NCBI GenBank assembly: GCA_026545765.1
Contig: CM048843.1
Coordinates: forward strand, 20,519,646 to 20,583,645
Source: Plantago major
Lineage: Eukaryota; Streptophyta; Magnoliopsida; Lamiales; Plantaginaceae
Direction of reading: 5' to 3'
Length of the DNA stretch: 64,000 nt
Within the stretch, counting starts at the first letter, position 1; every line of letters begins with the position of its first letter. This document shows positions 24,691-36,106 of the stretch, piece by piece. Under the pieces are notes generated by a model. The model had not been told where the DNA came from, ran no database searches, and saw only the letters and a list, made by a program, of their open reading frames with translations. The position numbers were made by a program, and so were the translations under genes.

Positions 24691-25299
24691 GTTGCTAAGT
24701 TGTAGGTGCATCGTCGAAATTTTCATTCCTTGTCAGTCTCCTTATTCATACACAACACTGATAATCTATCATTTTTCTCTTTTCCCATTCTCACCATGTC
24801 CTAATATTATCGTCTTCGAGACCAGATCGAATTCGTGGTTTTATGACCTTTATTTCGATACAAGTTTTTCTTTTATTTATATTATTGGGCAAGTTAGGGT
24901 TCAACCGAGTCTCGACACAGATTGTGCAACAAGATCAATACCGGTCAAGATTTGGATGGTGACATCCCTCAAGCTTCGTTTCTTACTGTAAAATGGTGAT
25001 TCCAAACAATACATGGATGTATGTACCCTTTATGTTAATTTGATTTCAAATTTTGTATTGTTTCTCTTATTCCGGCCTTAGTTTAAAGTTATTGTTTTCG
25101 GTACTTTGTGTAATAATGAACTTTTAAGCGTTATTTAGAGCCTTTTTTTAATTGTTTTGATTGATTAATCTTGTGTTGAAGGATCAATTTTCTCTTATAT
25201 TGGTGTATTCAAAATTGATGAATGGTTAGTAAATGAAGCTTATTTAGTGAAATGTAAGGGGTTAATCTTGAAGTTTTAGAATTATTAATAGACGCTTAT
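24691..25299. other. No gene seen
   Basis: One frame reaches 24991, but it begins inside the hAT element and matches no family I recognise. Confidence 0.5.
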
Positions 25300-25550
25300 T
25301 TAGCCTCTAATAATCTCCAGAGCTAAGATAGTGTTGTCATGAATAAAACGAACAAGCACAAAGACAACTTGTTCTCCACCAACAAGTAACTCATAACTTT
25401 ACGCACCCTATTCGTAAGAAAATTAGAAATAATTTTATAGATCACATTGCAACAAGCAATGGGTCTATGATCTGGAAAAGTACTAGCAGTCCGGGATTTA
25501 GGAAGAAGAGTAATCAGGGTAATGATAAGATAATAATTTAGAGTCTCATC

Positions 25551-26690
25551 TTTTTTTTTAATCACCTTTTGTTAGTTTTTATTTGCATTTTTGTGTTTCT
25601 TGTGCGTTTTTATGTGTTTTAGTTGTGTTGTACATGTTCGTACATTTTTAGGTGGAAATCGGAGAAAAAACGACGCGTTTCAAGGGTCGTATTCGAGCAT
25701 TAAAGGCTCAAGACTCCAATTTGAAGGGCCCAAGTTCGATTTCTAGCCATAATGGGGTTTTTTTTGGGATTTAAAGGACTTGAAACATGCCATGAAAAGA
25801 CTGTTTTTCCAGCATTCTATTAGTCGATTTTAGACGATTTTTAACTTAATTTTTCATATCTTATCATAGTTTTTTCCCATTCAAGTACAGAGAACCCTAG
25901 TTTTCTGTCTTGGACTTGGGATTACATCCTAGTAGATTGTAATTGCATACGATATCATCGAATTCAGATTCAAAGCTTAGATATGACAATTAATTTAGCT
26001 TTTCTATTGCAATTTTACGCATTGTGATTGTTTCGATTCATGTTGATTATCTCTCAATTTTATGCCCTATTAACCTGTGCCAATGAATTTTGTATGTTAT
26101 TGCTTTAATTATGAGTAGCTAGTCGCGTAGTGAATGTGGTAATGATGCATGATTAATCGTTTTAGGGTTTCAAACCACAAATTCGTTCATATGTGTTAAG
26201 CTAGTCTAAAACTTTTGTAAAACGCGTAGAATTTCGTTAGTTTATGATCTTCAAATCATTAGGTTAAGAATTATTCGTTTGACAATCGAATAATTTCTTT
26301 AGTTCAAAATATTTGAAAATGCATTGGTTTAGGTTGAATTTGCGGTTTCTGGACAAATATTTGTGACGACATATGAATGATTAGCTACACCCGTGCATTA
26401 TTTACCTACATTGCTACCGTGTTCATTGTTTTCCCATCGTTTATCACCAAACACTAATTCTGTTTAGTTTAGTTTACTTTAATTCGCAACAATCACAAAT
26501 CACTCAATCTTATTGCGCAAAGCACTCACGTTTCCGCGCTCTCAAAATGCTGGGAAACTTTGTTAACTTCTTGAGAACGATCTCGTAGTTGAACCTTGTT
26601 ACACAACACTGTTTTAATTACTTTTAGCTTTTTTAAGAAGTACTAATTTGAACACATCAAGTAGTATTAAGACTCTTAAAGTAGTATCCC
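25551..26690. mobile_element. Unidentified insertion of about 1.1 kb within the LINE
   Basis: It separates the FFRTGILL end of the first LINE reverse-transcriptase piece from the ITLLPKSR start of the next. It starts next to a T run (25552-25560) and ends near AATTTGAACACATC. The sequence has no long frame. A segment around 26510-26620 (TCTTGAGAACGATCTC) resembles the non-coding part of plant gypsy elements, so a retroelement fragment is plausible. The exact ends are uncertain by 20 bp or so. Confidence 0.55.
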
Positions 26691-27426
26691 AGTTCTAAAG
26701 AACTCTTGGATAACAACAATGATATATCTGTCAATTTCACGTCTCCAAGCATTTTTATAAAATTTAGCAGAAAAACCATCTGCTATCTCCAATGGATTTC
26801 AATGCTTCCACAATCTCTGAAGTATGAACAACCCTTACTAGATCCCTCATAGCATCAGAGACAACTAAAGGCCCACTATGGACAACCGCCAAATCCACAT
26901 CTCTGTCAGTGTGAGCCGGGGAATCAAGCAGCCCCTTATAAAATCTTAGCACCTCCTGCTGAATATCATTAGCATCAACTAACTTGATGCTATCATTTGT
27001 AAAGAAAGCGGAGGTCCCCCTAGTAGTCCTGGATTTGAGGCTAGCATGGAAGTATTCGTTATTGCCATCTTTACACTTGAACCAATGAACCTTAGACTTC
27101 TGTTTCATAATGCTTTCTTCAACCTTACTCCATTTGTCAACTTCTTGTTGAGCCTCTGTAGCTTATTGAAATAACTGAGAGTTCATAGGATCCACCTGAA
27201 GTGATGATTGCAAAGAATGAACAAGCTGCCTAGCTTCAACAAGTTTAAGATGTGCGTTGGAATAGTACTGAGTTAGACCAGCCAACATGATTCTTACTTT
27301 CTTAATCTTGGACCTTACCCTAAACATAGGAACACCAGCAATCTCACTCCCCCATCCTTGTCAGCATAAATGAAATCCTGATGCTTAGTGAGACAATTCA
27401 AAAATTAATCTAAACCTTCTCATAGG

Positions 27427-27470
27427 AAAAAAAAAAAAAGAAAAAAAAAAAAAAAAGAAAGAAAGAAAGC
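27427..27470. repeat. A-rich / GAAA microsatellite
   Basis: A run of A with scattered G, ending in repeated GAAA units. It interrupts the LINE frame. Confidence 0.9.
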
Positions 27471-27662
27471 ACTACCAAAATCAATAAGCAAGGGACAATG
27501 ATCAGGAACTCCAGGATTTAAAACCTGTACAATCAAATGCCCAAAATGTTGTAACCACTGAGCACTGCCGAAACACTTATCTGTCTGGGTGTAGATAAGG
27601 TTTTGTTGTTGTTTATTACAGTTCTTGTAGATGAAAAACAATAGCCTCTCTAAAATCCATAC

Positions 27663-27825
27663 TGTTAAAGGAAATAAATAAAATTGAAGATACTTAAAAT
27701 TATAGTTGGTTATATTCCTTATAGATATCCTTTACCTAATAGTATTTGTATTGTATCTTGTATCTATATATTGGAGTAATACAAGTCTCAAACCTCAATT
27801 GAGGTGATTATTTCATATATTTACA
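27663..27825 (+). repeat. 5' LTR of the small copia element
   Basis: 163 bp, TGTTAAAGG to ATTTACA. A TATATATTGG segment near 27766 may be its promoter. Transcription of the element would start here. Confidence 0.93.
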
Positions 27826-28066
27826 TGGTATCAGCCTGCTGAAACCCCAAACCTCCGCCTCCTCTTTTCTTACCCTGCAATATTGAAACAAAGTCAGAGA
27901 CTTTGTTTGTCTCATTCAAGCACACAGGTGCAGAACACACAACATACATCTATCGACTCTTTCTAATCTCCCTCCCACTACTCTCAATTATCTTAATTAA
28001 TTAGTTTGTTATTGTCTAATCTCAATTCCACCGCCCCCAATTTTTTCTCTCTTCTTCATCTATTCC

Positions 28067-28840
28067 ATGGCTACCGATAAACCTTCGGTCCTTGAATCTC
28101 CTATGTCCCTCTCGGCTATGGCCCATATGGTTACCATCAAGCTTAATTCTTCCAATTATCTCTTATGGCATGCTCAAATTTACCCCTTTCTTGTTTGTCA
28201 ATTTTTTTTTGGATTTATTGATGGTACCAACAAAGCTCCTCCAACGACCCTGCCTTCCTCCGACAGCACTAGTGCTCCAATTCCGAACCCGGAATTCGCT
28301 GCTTGGCACGAAAAAGATCAGTTGCTTAAGCTTCTTATTGTGTCGACTCTTACCGAAGAAGCTATGGTTCATATAATCGGTCATGCCACCTCCTGTGATG
28401 TTTGGTATGCTCTTTCATCTGCCTTTAGCAATAATTCCAAAGCCCGTGAACATCGTTTGAAAGATGAACTCCAGTTCATGAAACGGGGTACACTCTCGGT
28501 CAAAGAATATGGCAGTCAATTTAAGGGTATTTGTGATCAACTTGCTGCTATAGGTCGTCCGGTTGACGAAGGAGATAAAGCACATTGGTTCCTTCGCGGT
28601 TTGGATCCATCTTTTCATAGCTTTTCTGCTACTCAGATGATTAGGGATCCTCTGCCTCCATTCACCTTACTTCTTTCTCAAGCTGAAAACTTCGACATAT
28701 TTCATAAAACAGATGAAACATCCCATCATGTTGCTGCTTTTGCTGCCCAACCACAACGTTTTCATAGCAACGGTCGTGGGCGTGGTGGTCGTGATTCTCA
28801 TAGAAACCATGGTGTTGGTCGCGTTTTTTCAGACATATAA
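28067..28840 (+). pseudogene. Copia gag, first part
   Basis: The ATG at 28067 starts a 257-codon frame with the copia gag core: LNSSNYLLWHAQI, WYALSSAFSNNSKAREHRLK, VKEYGSQFKGICDQL and the ...HWFLRGL segment. It ends early in the glycine/arginine-rich region. The frame then shifts into the one that carries the zinc knuckle at about 28890. Confidence 0.88.
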
Positions 28841-28849
28841 TCAAGGGCA

Positions 28850-31800
28850 AGGTCGTGGTTCTGGCAGATCAGGCCAGCCCCGTAGGCCTCCTCACTGTCA
28901 AATTTGTCGGGAAGATGGCCATTTTGCTTCTGTTTGTCCGGACCGATATAATACTGCCCCTCACTCTCAAGTCAATCAGGCTAATCTTGCAGAGGCCTTT
29001 GGTGCATCATGTTCTGTTTCTCGGTCATCTCCATCTGACTGGTATATGGACACCGAGGCATCAGCTCATATGACCTCGTCTAACTCCTCTCTTGAGGATG
29101 TTTCTCCTTACTCTGGATCTGACAGGGTTATTGTTGGTAATGGTGCTGATTTATCTATTTTGCATACTGGCTCATGTCCTATTTCTCGCGATATTAAACT
29201 GTTGGATGTCTTAGTGGTGCCTCATATTACTAAAAATCTTATGTCTGTTAGCAAGCTTACAATTGACTTTCCGATTAATGTCCTCTTTACTAACCAATCT
29301 TTTGAAATTCAGAATCGAAAAATAGTGATGCTTCTAGCTCGAGGAAGGCATGAACATGGACTTTATGTTTTGGAGCATGGGAATTCAACGTTGATTGCTT
29401 CTCTTCGATCTCAGCGACTTCGTGGCTCTTTCGAATTATGGCACTCTAGATTGGGCCATGTGGCTTTTGATACTGTCTCTCTTTTGAATAAACAAGGAAA
29501 TGTTTCAGTTAATTCCTTATTACCTAAGCCAGTTGTTTGTTCTTCATGTCAAATGGCAAAAAGCAAACATTTACCATTCATTCTCAATAATAAACGTGCT
29601 TCACGTGTTATGGATTTAGTTCACTGCGACTTTTGGGGTCCTGCCCCCGTATGTTCATCATCAGGGTATGTTTATTATGCTATATTTGTTGACGATTATT
29701 CTCGGTTCACCTGGTTTTACCTTATGCGCTCCAAGTTCGAGTTTTGTGATGTTTTTGTACTCTTCCAGAAATTCGTTGAAAACCAATTCTCTACTACAAT
29801 TAAAATATTTCAGAGTGACGGAGGTACATAATTCACCAATAATTATTTGAAAAATATATTTCAGAATTGTGGTATCCAACACAGCATATCATGCCCGTAT
29901 ACCCCTGCTCAAAATGGTCGCGCCGAACACAAACATCGCCATATAACTGAAACTGGCTTTGCCATGATTTTTAATTCATTTGTTCCATTGTCTATGTGGG
30001 TTGAGGCATTTAGTACCGCGGTTTACATTATTAATCATCTTCCTTCGTCGATGCTTGGTCATAAATCCCCATTTGAGGTACTTTTCTCTTTGCCCCCGGC
30101 TTATGAGAATTTTCATGTTTTCGGTTGTCGTGTCTTTCCATGTTTACGTGATTATTCAGCTCATAAATTCTCTCCGAGAAGCCTGTCGTGCATCTTTCTT
30201 GGTTATAGCACCAATCACAAAGGTTTTCGATGTCTTGATCCACACGTATCTACATTACTAGACATGCTCAATTTGATGAAACCAATTTTCCGTATTCTGG
30301 AAAACCAGGTTCCCGAGCGCCATGAATTGGACTTTTCCGCATTCTTGGAACTCCCAATAGTCGAATCTGACCAGCTCTCTGGTGCATCATCTTCTATCTA
30401 TCCATCTATTGGTCCATTCAATCATTGTCAACTATGTGACTCTGATGGCCCATCACCTTTGTTTGTTGCTCCACTTGCTCCTGATACTGACACTACTGAT
30501 AATGCTCTCCCTAATCCAGAACCGGTCCAGCCTGACGCTCCTGTTCCACCTCGTCACGCTGGTAGGCCACCACTCAGACGTCGTTCAGTCTCAGCTGGAC
30601 CTCCGACTCACACCATGCGCACTAAGTTTCCGCACTTCGTTCTAATGACACTTGGACCCTTGTCCCTTGTCCACGTAGTGCTAACGTTGTCGGTTCTAAG
30701 TGGGTATTTCGTACGAAATATCTTGCTGATGGCTCTATTGATCGCCATAAGGCCCGTTTAGTGGCTCAGGGTTTCACTCAGCTTCCTGGGTTTGACTTCA
30801 CACACACCTTCAGCCCTGTGGTTAAAGCTTCTACCGTTCGCATTGTGCTTGCTCTTGCAGTGATGCGTAGTTGGCCTCTTCACCAACTCGACGTAAAAAA
30901 TGCATTTCTTAATGGCAACTTGAAAGAAACAGTCTTTATGGAACAACCACCCGGATACATTGATCCTCAATATCCAAATCATGTTTGTCGTCTAAACAAG
31001 GCTCTTTATGGACTTAAACAAGCTCCTCGTGCATGGTTCCAAAGGCTCAATGATTTCTTACTTGGCCTCGGCTTCTTTTGTCGTAACGCAGATATTTCTT
31101 TGTTTGTTTTTCATCGAGGCTCTACACTCCTTTATCTACTGGTATATGTTGATGACATTATTCTCACTGGTAATGACTCTGGGCTCATTTCCCAATGTAT
31201 TTCCCGTCTTCACTCGGAGTTCACAATTAAGGATCTTGGCCGCTTGAATTATTTTCTCGGTCTTGAAGTCTCTTACACTGACGAGGGGTTATTTTTGGGA
31301 CAATCCAAGTATGCTCGAGATATTCTACTGAAGGCAAATCTCTTGGATTCCAAGCCTGTTTCCACGCCCTTAGCACCTGGAGCCACTTTTCGTCTTGCTG
31401 GTCAGTCTTTCAAAGATGCCACTTTATATCGCTCACTAGTTGGTGCTTTGTAGTACTTGACTATCACCCGTCTAGACCTCTCTTATGCTGTCAACACTGT
31501 CAGTCAATTTCAATCATCTCCTATTGTTGATCACTTTCAGGCAGTCAAACGAATCTTGCGATACGTTAAAGGAACTCTCTCTTTTGGTCTCACCTTTTCC
31601 AAAGGTATACCAACGGTTGTTGGTTATTCTGATGCTAATTGGGCTCGTTGTTTAGACACTCGTCGCTCCACCTATGTCTACTCGATCTTCTTGGGCAATA
31701 ATCTTGTATCTTGGAGTGCAAAGAAACAACCGATGGTGGCTCGTTCCAGCTGTGAATCCGAATATCGTGCTATGGCTCATGCTTCTGCCGAAGTTATTTG

Positions 31801-32137
31801 GGTCACTTCTCTTCTTCATGACCTTCACACGACACGTCATTCAGTTCCCATTATCCTTTGTGATAATAAGAGTGCGATTTTTCTTAGCCAGAATCCCATC
31901 ACCCACAAGCGTGCAAAACACATTGACATTGACTACCATTTTGTTCGCGAGCTCGTCACTGGTGGTCGTTTGTCCACTCAGTTTGTTCCTTCTTCCCTTC
32001 AATTGGCCGACATTTTCACTAAGAGTCTCTCTCGGCCCTTGTTCGAATTTCTTCGGTCCAAGCTTCATGTCGGTCCTTACCCGACGTCTCGCTTGAGGGG
32101 GGGTGTTAAGGAAATAAATAAAATTGAACATACTTAA
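28850..32137 (+). pseudogene. Copia zinc knuckle and pol polyprotein, disabled
   Basis: Order: zinc knuckle CQICREDGHFASVC (about 28897), protease WYMDTEASAHM (29041), GAG-pre-integrase LWHSRLGHVAF...CSSCQMAK, integrase HCDFWGP, QSDGG and NGRAEH, reverse transcriptase ARLVAQGFTQ, LDVKNAFLNG, LYGLKQAPRAW and LLVYVDDI. RNase H follows with GYSDANWA and ADIFTKSL. Damage: the protease motif reads DTE instead of DTG, a TAA interrupts integrase at 29829, and a frameshift lies near 30640-30720. A TAG at 31451 follows LVGAL. The last segment ends at 32137, inside the 3' LTR. Confidence 0.93.
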
Positions 32138-32263
32138 AATTATAGTTGGTTATATTCCTTATAGATATCATTTACCTAATAGTATTTGTATTGTATCTTG
32201 TATCTATATATTGGAGTAATACAAGTCTCATACCTCAATTGAGGTGATTATTTCATATTTACA
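32104..32263 (+). repeat. 3' LTR of the small copia element
   Basis: 160 bp. It is nearly identical to the 5' LTR and is preceded by the polypurine tract AGGGGGGG. Confidence 0.93.
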
Positions 32264-32310
32264 CATACACTCCCTTTCTGTAACTGGAGTACCACCAAGG
32301 CTATCAGAAG

Positions 32311-33322
32311 TGTTGATACAGAAATATGTCCAAGGCGTCAAAGGCGTCCTAAGCTCCCCGGACACTATAGTTCCTCAACTATCTTCTACAAAGATACTTG
32401 GAAACTAGGGGGACATATGTTGATACAGAAATATGTCCATGACGTCCTAACCGCTCTGTCACGGACTACAGTCCTAAGCGGGACGTCCTAACCGCTGTAT
32501 TGGACTACAGTCCTAAGCTGGACGTCCTAACCGCTCTATCGGACTACTGTCCTAAGCGGGACGTCCAAACCGCACTGTCACGGACTACAGTCCTAAGCGG
32601 GACGTCCTAACCGCTCTATTGGACTATAGTCCTAAGCAGGACGTCCTAACCTCTCTATCGGACTATAGTCCTAAGCGGGACGTCCTAACCGCTCTATCGG
32701 ACTACAGTCCTAAGAGGGACATCCTAACCGCTCTATCACGGACTACAGTCCTAAGCGGGACGTCCTAACCGCTCTATCAGACTACAGTCCTAAGCGGGAC
32801 GTCCTAACCGCTCTGTCACGGACTACAGTCCTAAGCAGGACGTCCTAACCCTACCAACCTATTGGGCCATAGGCCTATCAAGACATTGGGCCATGGGCCT
32901 AATAGAGCATTGTTGGTGTAATCTGAGGCTTACACTTGGCGCGATCTTGTGAGTCCTCCCTTTCTCAAGGGAAACCTATAAATATGGACATATCCTCATA
33001 ATGAAAATTAAGTCAAGCCTTCTTCCCAAACTCTTACCTTCCCGACTATTATATAGAGTAGATCTTCAGTCTCTCTTGAGTAAAGTCTCAGACCGGTTTG
33101 ACACTTAGCAAACCGGGTCTTTGGTCCTAACCCCCCCCCCCCCTCCAAGCTACTTGTGCAGGTCCTTATGCATCGCCTCTTATCAGTACGACGGTTCTTA
33201 CGGGCTCTTACTCTTTGGTTCTTACAAGCAAGGTGGATCTTACTCAAAGATGTTATAGGTACTTAGCGTGAAGGAAAGCAAGGGAAATTCATTTAAGTGT
33301 TCGGGGGATTATACCCTCAACA
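32311..33322 (+). repeat. 5' LTR of the gypsy-type element
   Basis: TG...CA ends within inverted TGTTGA/TCAACA termini. It carries the 40-bp array (32441-32850), a CTATAAATATGG promoter-like box near 32976 and a poly-C run at about 33130. The first 107 bp look duplicated: TGTTGATACAGAAATATGTC occurs at 32311 and again at 32418, the second directly after an AGGGGGACATA polypurine-like stretch. The true LTR start could therefore be 32418. Confidence 0.75.
32441..32850. repeat. Tandem array, 10 units of 39-41 bp, inside the gypsy LTR
   Basis: Each unit begins GACGTCCTAACCGCTCT and includes GGACTACAGTCC, a near-perfect palindrome. Units differ by single bases and by the presence of CAC before GGACTA. 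No unique spacers lie between units, so this is a minisatellite and not a CRISPR-like array. Confidence 0.95.
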
Positions 33323-33373
33323 TTTTGGCGTCGTCTGTGGGAATCTTTACAAAAAGTTCCATTCTCTTCAGTA

Positions 33374-33999
33374 ATGGCAAGACCAAGAAGGTCCGTAAGA
33401 ACCAACACTACTGCGGTTGGGACGCCCGCCCCAAGGCAAAGAGGCAGACCTCCCACTCGGAGAGGAGGGTCGCGAGAGCCACTTCAAGAAACACAATGGA
33501 CTATCCAAGTGATGGCCGCACTACGAGTCTCTCTTCGAAGGAGGAAAGAGTCGCTAATCCTCCAATAAGAACTTAAGCACTCGGAGTTGAAGGACAAGTT
33601 CCTCCGTCAGGAACACATGGTCCTCCTCCCGAAAGAAACTTCACTCTTCCAAACGGGCAGGTCATTCGCCCAAGTGAGTTTGGGATGAGCGAGAACCAGT
33701 TTGGCCTCTTACTCACTACTATTCAAGGATGCTTTGGTTCTAACAATGTTTAGGTTCCTCAAGCTACTCCACCCTTGGCGGTTCCTAGGCAAGCTGAGCC
33801 GGCTCAATCTAGAAATGAACACCGCTCCATTTCGAAAAGATTAGGAGAACAAGTTCAACATGAAGATCATCGCAACCTTCTTAATAGGAGAACAGTAGCA
33901 TCCCAAGGCCAATACGAAAGAAGTACGGTCAGGCCTAGGACAGATGAAGTAGGTCCTAGTCGCTTTCTGGCTCCTCAGCATAGAGTAAGGGATCACATG
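33374..33999 (+). pseudogene. Gypsy gag, N-terminal part, broken
   Basis: The ATG at 33374 starts an arginine-rich peptide (MARPRRSVRTNTT, RQRGRPPTRRGG). That frame stops near 33568. A second frame (33775-33999) continues with ISKRLGEQVQHEDHR and HRVRDHM, where the CACTA element enters. Removing the CACTA and one ATG restores the frame into 38503. Confidence 0.6.
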
Positions 34000-34034
34000 C
34001 ACTACAAGAAAACCAGAAAAAAACGACGTTATGG

Positions 34035-34350
34035 GGCGACGGATTTTATCCGTCGCCCCATAACGACGGATCGGTAAACTGGGCGACGGAATCTATCCGC
34101 CCGGTTCTTGACGGATAATAGTTATCCGTCGCTTATTAGCGACGGATAACTTATCCGTCGCTAACATGGGCGACGGATAAATATTTATCCGTCGCCCAAG
34201 TTTGACTTTTATTAAAAAAAAAAAGAAATTATTTTTTTTTTGAAAACTGGGCGACGGATAGATTATCCGTCGCCTTATAGCGACGGATACCTATCCGTCG
34301 CCAAAAATGGCGACGGATCGACTCTGGGCCGACGGACACGTGTCCGTCGG
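34035..34350. repeat. Left subterminal hairpin cluster of the CACTA element
   Basis: At least six inverted pairs of the GCGACGGATA / TATCCGTCGC type are seen, such as GGGCGACGGATTTTATCCGT. The right-hand cluster is at 38225-38480. Confidence 0.9.
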
Positions 34351-34579
34351 CCCAGAGTTTCCTAATTTGGACGGACAGAGAGGCAGTCTGCCTCATTTCT
34401 TCATCTTCTTCCTTCTTCTTCCTCATTTTCTTCTTCTCCTCAATCCCGTTTTCCGGCCAATCATCCGTTATTCCGGCCAATCTTGGTGCCTAATCAAAGC
34501 TCGTGTGACAAGGAGTTTGGTTCTTCGATCAATTTCATATTTCTACCGATTAATCAAGGTATTTTTGCTAAAACCCTAG

Positions 34580-35090
34580 TTTTTAAAAATTTGGGGATTT
34601 TGTTTATTTTTGATTAATTTGAGCAATTATATGTATATATGATAAGTATGTAGTAGTTAGTTTGGTTAATTTGATCAATTATATGTAATTTGTTCAATTT
34701 GAATGATATGAATGTATGTAGTATGTTAAGTTTGGTATGTATGAATGTATGTAGTTAGTTTGATTTGTGTGTTAAGTATATATAGTTAGTTTAGTTAATT
34801 TGATATGTTTGTTAAGTATAGAAGTATGTAGTTTTGATTTGATAAATTTGTATGTTAACTATGTAATTTGATATGAATATATGTAGTAATTCGATATGTA
34901 TAGAGTAATTAGTTAATTTGATATGTATGTTAAGTATATAATATATGTACTAAGAGGTTGAAATGGTTATTATATATGTCCAATTTTGTAACACATCGAA
35001 CACTTAATTAATAATTAATTTATAAGGAACATATAATAATTAACAATTAACCTCTACAATCTTCTTATCCGAATTGGAATCGATCTAAGA
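34580..35090. other. AT-rich non-coding segment in the CACTA element
   Basis: Words such as GTATGTAGTTAGTTTG and TTTGATATGTATG repeat with variation. It is probably intron or deletion junction between the left end and the first gene remnant. Confidence 0.5.
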
Positions 35091-35801
35091 AAGAATATCT
35101 TACGGATAAAGAGTTGAAAGCAGCTCAATATTATGTCCTCACGAATTGTGCTGAGGTTGACCAGTATATGGTACTATTTGCGAGGTCAGCAACCATTTAT
35201 TTAAATTTTAATATAGCTACGCAAGTCTCTACTTCAATTATAGACTTATCATCGAATCAATGTTTGCAGTTTTTTCAAAAAGCGTTGTTTGGAAGAAAAT
35301 CCTCAGATGACAGAGGATACACTAGAGGAACTACTTGACTCAAAAATTCCTACAGAATTTCCAGATTGGTTCCGAGAGTATGTCCGGAATCCTATTAACA
35401 ACGTCACATGCATATACTTAAAGGCTCTCGCAGAGGGTCCATTCAAAAAGGTCTACACATTCCCAGGTTATATAGTCAATGGCCTTAGGTTCCACACGAC
35501 TGAATGTAACACGGCCATGGCGACAAGCAACTCCGGGGTGTGTGTTAATGGTGCAGAAGAGTATGGAGACGCTACTTTGTTTGATTTCCACGGCAAGCTA
35601 AAACGAATTGTGAGGATTGAATATTCTGGATTGCCATTTAAACGAACCTTCTTGTTTGACGTTGAGTGGTATGATCCTAATCCAGGAGGTACGAGGAAGA
35701 ACGAGCGGTATGAAATGGTTGATGTGAACCAAAAGAAGAGGTACCAACCAAGTATAAACCATTTATTCAGCGACTCAAGCACGACAAGTGGTGTTTCTTG
35801 A
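35090..35801 (+). pseudogene. CACTA TNP2-type gene remnant (DUF4218 end plus DUF4216)
   Basis: The block at 35105-35185 reads LKAAQYYVLTNCAEVDQYM, the end of the DUF4218 domain, and stops at a donor-like GAG|GTCAG. After a TTTGCAG acceptor (35269), the frame continues with CLEENPQMTEDTLEELLDS. At 35289-35801 it carries the DUF4216 pattern (YIVNGLRFHT, SNSGVCVNG, FDVEWYDP). These C-terminal domains normally follow the transposase catalytic region in plant CACTA genes. Here that region is missing. Confidence 0.75.
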
Positions 35802-36106
35802 ATATCCAAGCGTAAAACGCGATAAGGGGAATGGTTAGCTGCGGTACCTATTCGTCGCTTCGAAAGTGGAGTACATTGAGAAAGACTCACCAAATTAACT
35901 GCATCAGCAAGAGGATGTCGATAAACAAGCGAAGATCCCATAGAAGCGGATGATGAGTTGTTTGATCGCACGAGGACCAATATGTAGTCTTAGAGGACGG
36001 CTATAATGGTATATTATGTGTATTATGAGTAATTATATGTGTTATTATAATCTATTATGTATTATAACTCGTACTCACACATTTTTATTGTATCTATTAC
36101 ATTTTT

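Larger units (their letters stand above)
27663..32263 (+). mobile_element. Ty1/copia LTR retrotransposon, complete but disabled (4.6 kb)
   Basis: The 5' LTR is 27663-27825 and the 3' LTR 32104-32263. Both run TGTTAA...TTACA and differ by about three substitutions and two small indels. The target duplication is CATAC (27658-27662 and 32264-32268). The primer-binding site TGGTATCAG follows the 5' LTR directly, and the G-rich polypurine tract (32095-32103) precedes the 3' LTR. The domain order gag, protease, integrase, reverse transcriptase, RNase H is that of copia elements. LTRs of only 160 bp and LLVYVDDIILTG suggest the Ale/Retrofit-like group. It interrupts the LINE endonuclease region. Confidence 0.95.
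25300..32310 (-). pseudogene. L1-type LINE (non-LTR retrotransposon), broken by two insertions, with a third element at its 5' edge
   Basis: On the minus strand, in order, 32310-32269 reads SDSLGGTPVTERE and continues across the copia insertion into MDFREAIV (about 27657-27635). That continues to TQTDKCFGSAQWLQHFGH and VLNPGVPDHCPLLIDF (27600-27480), the end of the L1 endonuclease domain. The linker follows, with KSKVHWFKCKDGNNEYFHASLKSR at 27108-27030. Next come DGFSAKFYKNAW (26750-26710) and the reverse-transcriptase start ITLLPKSR...HRPIACCNVIYKIIS (25530-25430). The element stops near 25300, so the rest of the reverse transcriptase is missing. There are several frameshifts and an A/G-rich insertion at 27427-27470. 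It is the oldest layer of the nest. Confidence 0.85.

Noticed and set aside
24602-24991. 129-codon frame on the plus strand
   Set aside because: It starts inside a transposon, crosses its end and has no family resemblance.
32441-32850. Regular repeat array resembling a CRISPR array
   Set aside because: Units follow each other without unique spacers, inside a plant LTR.
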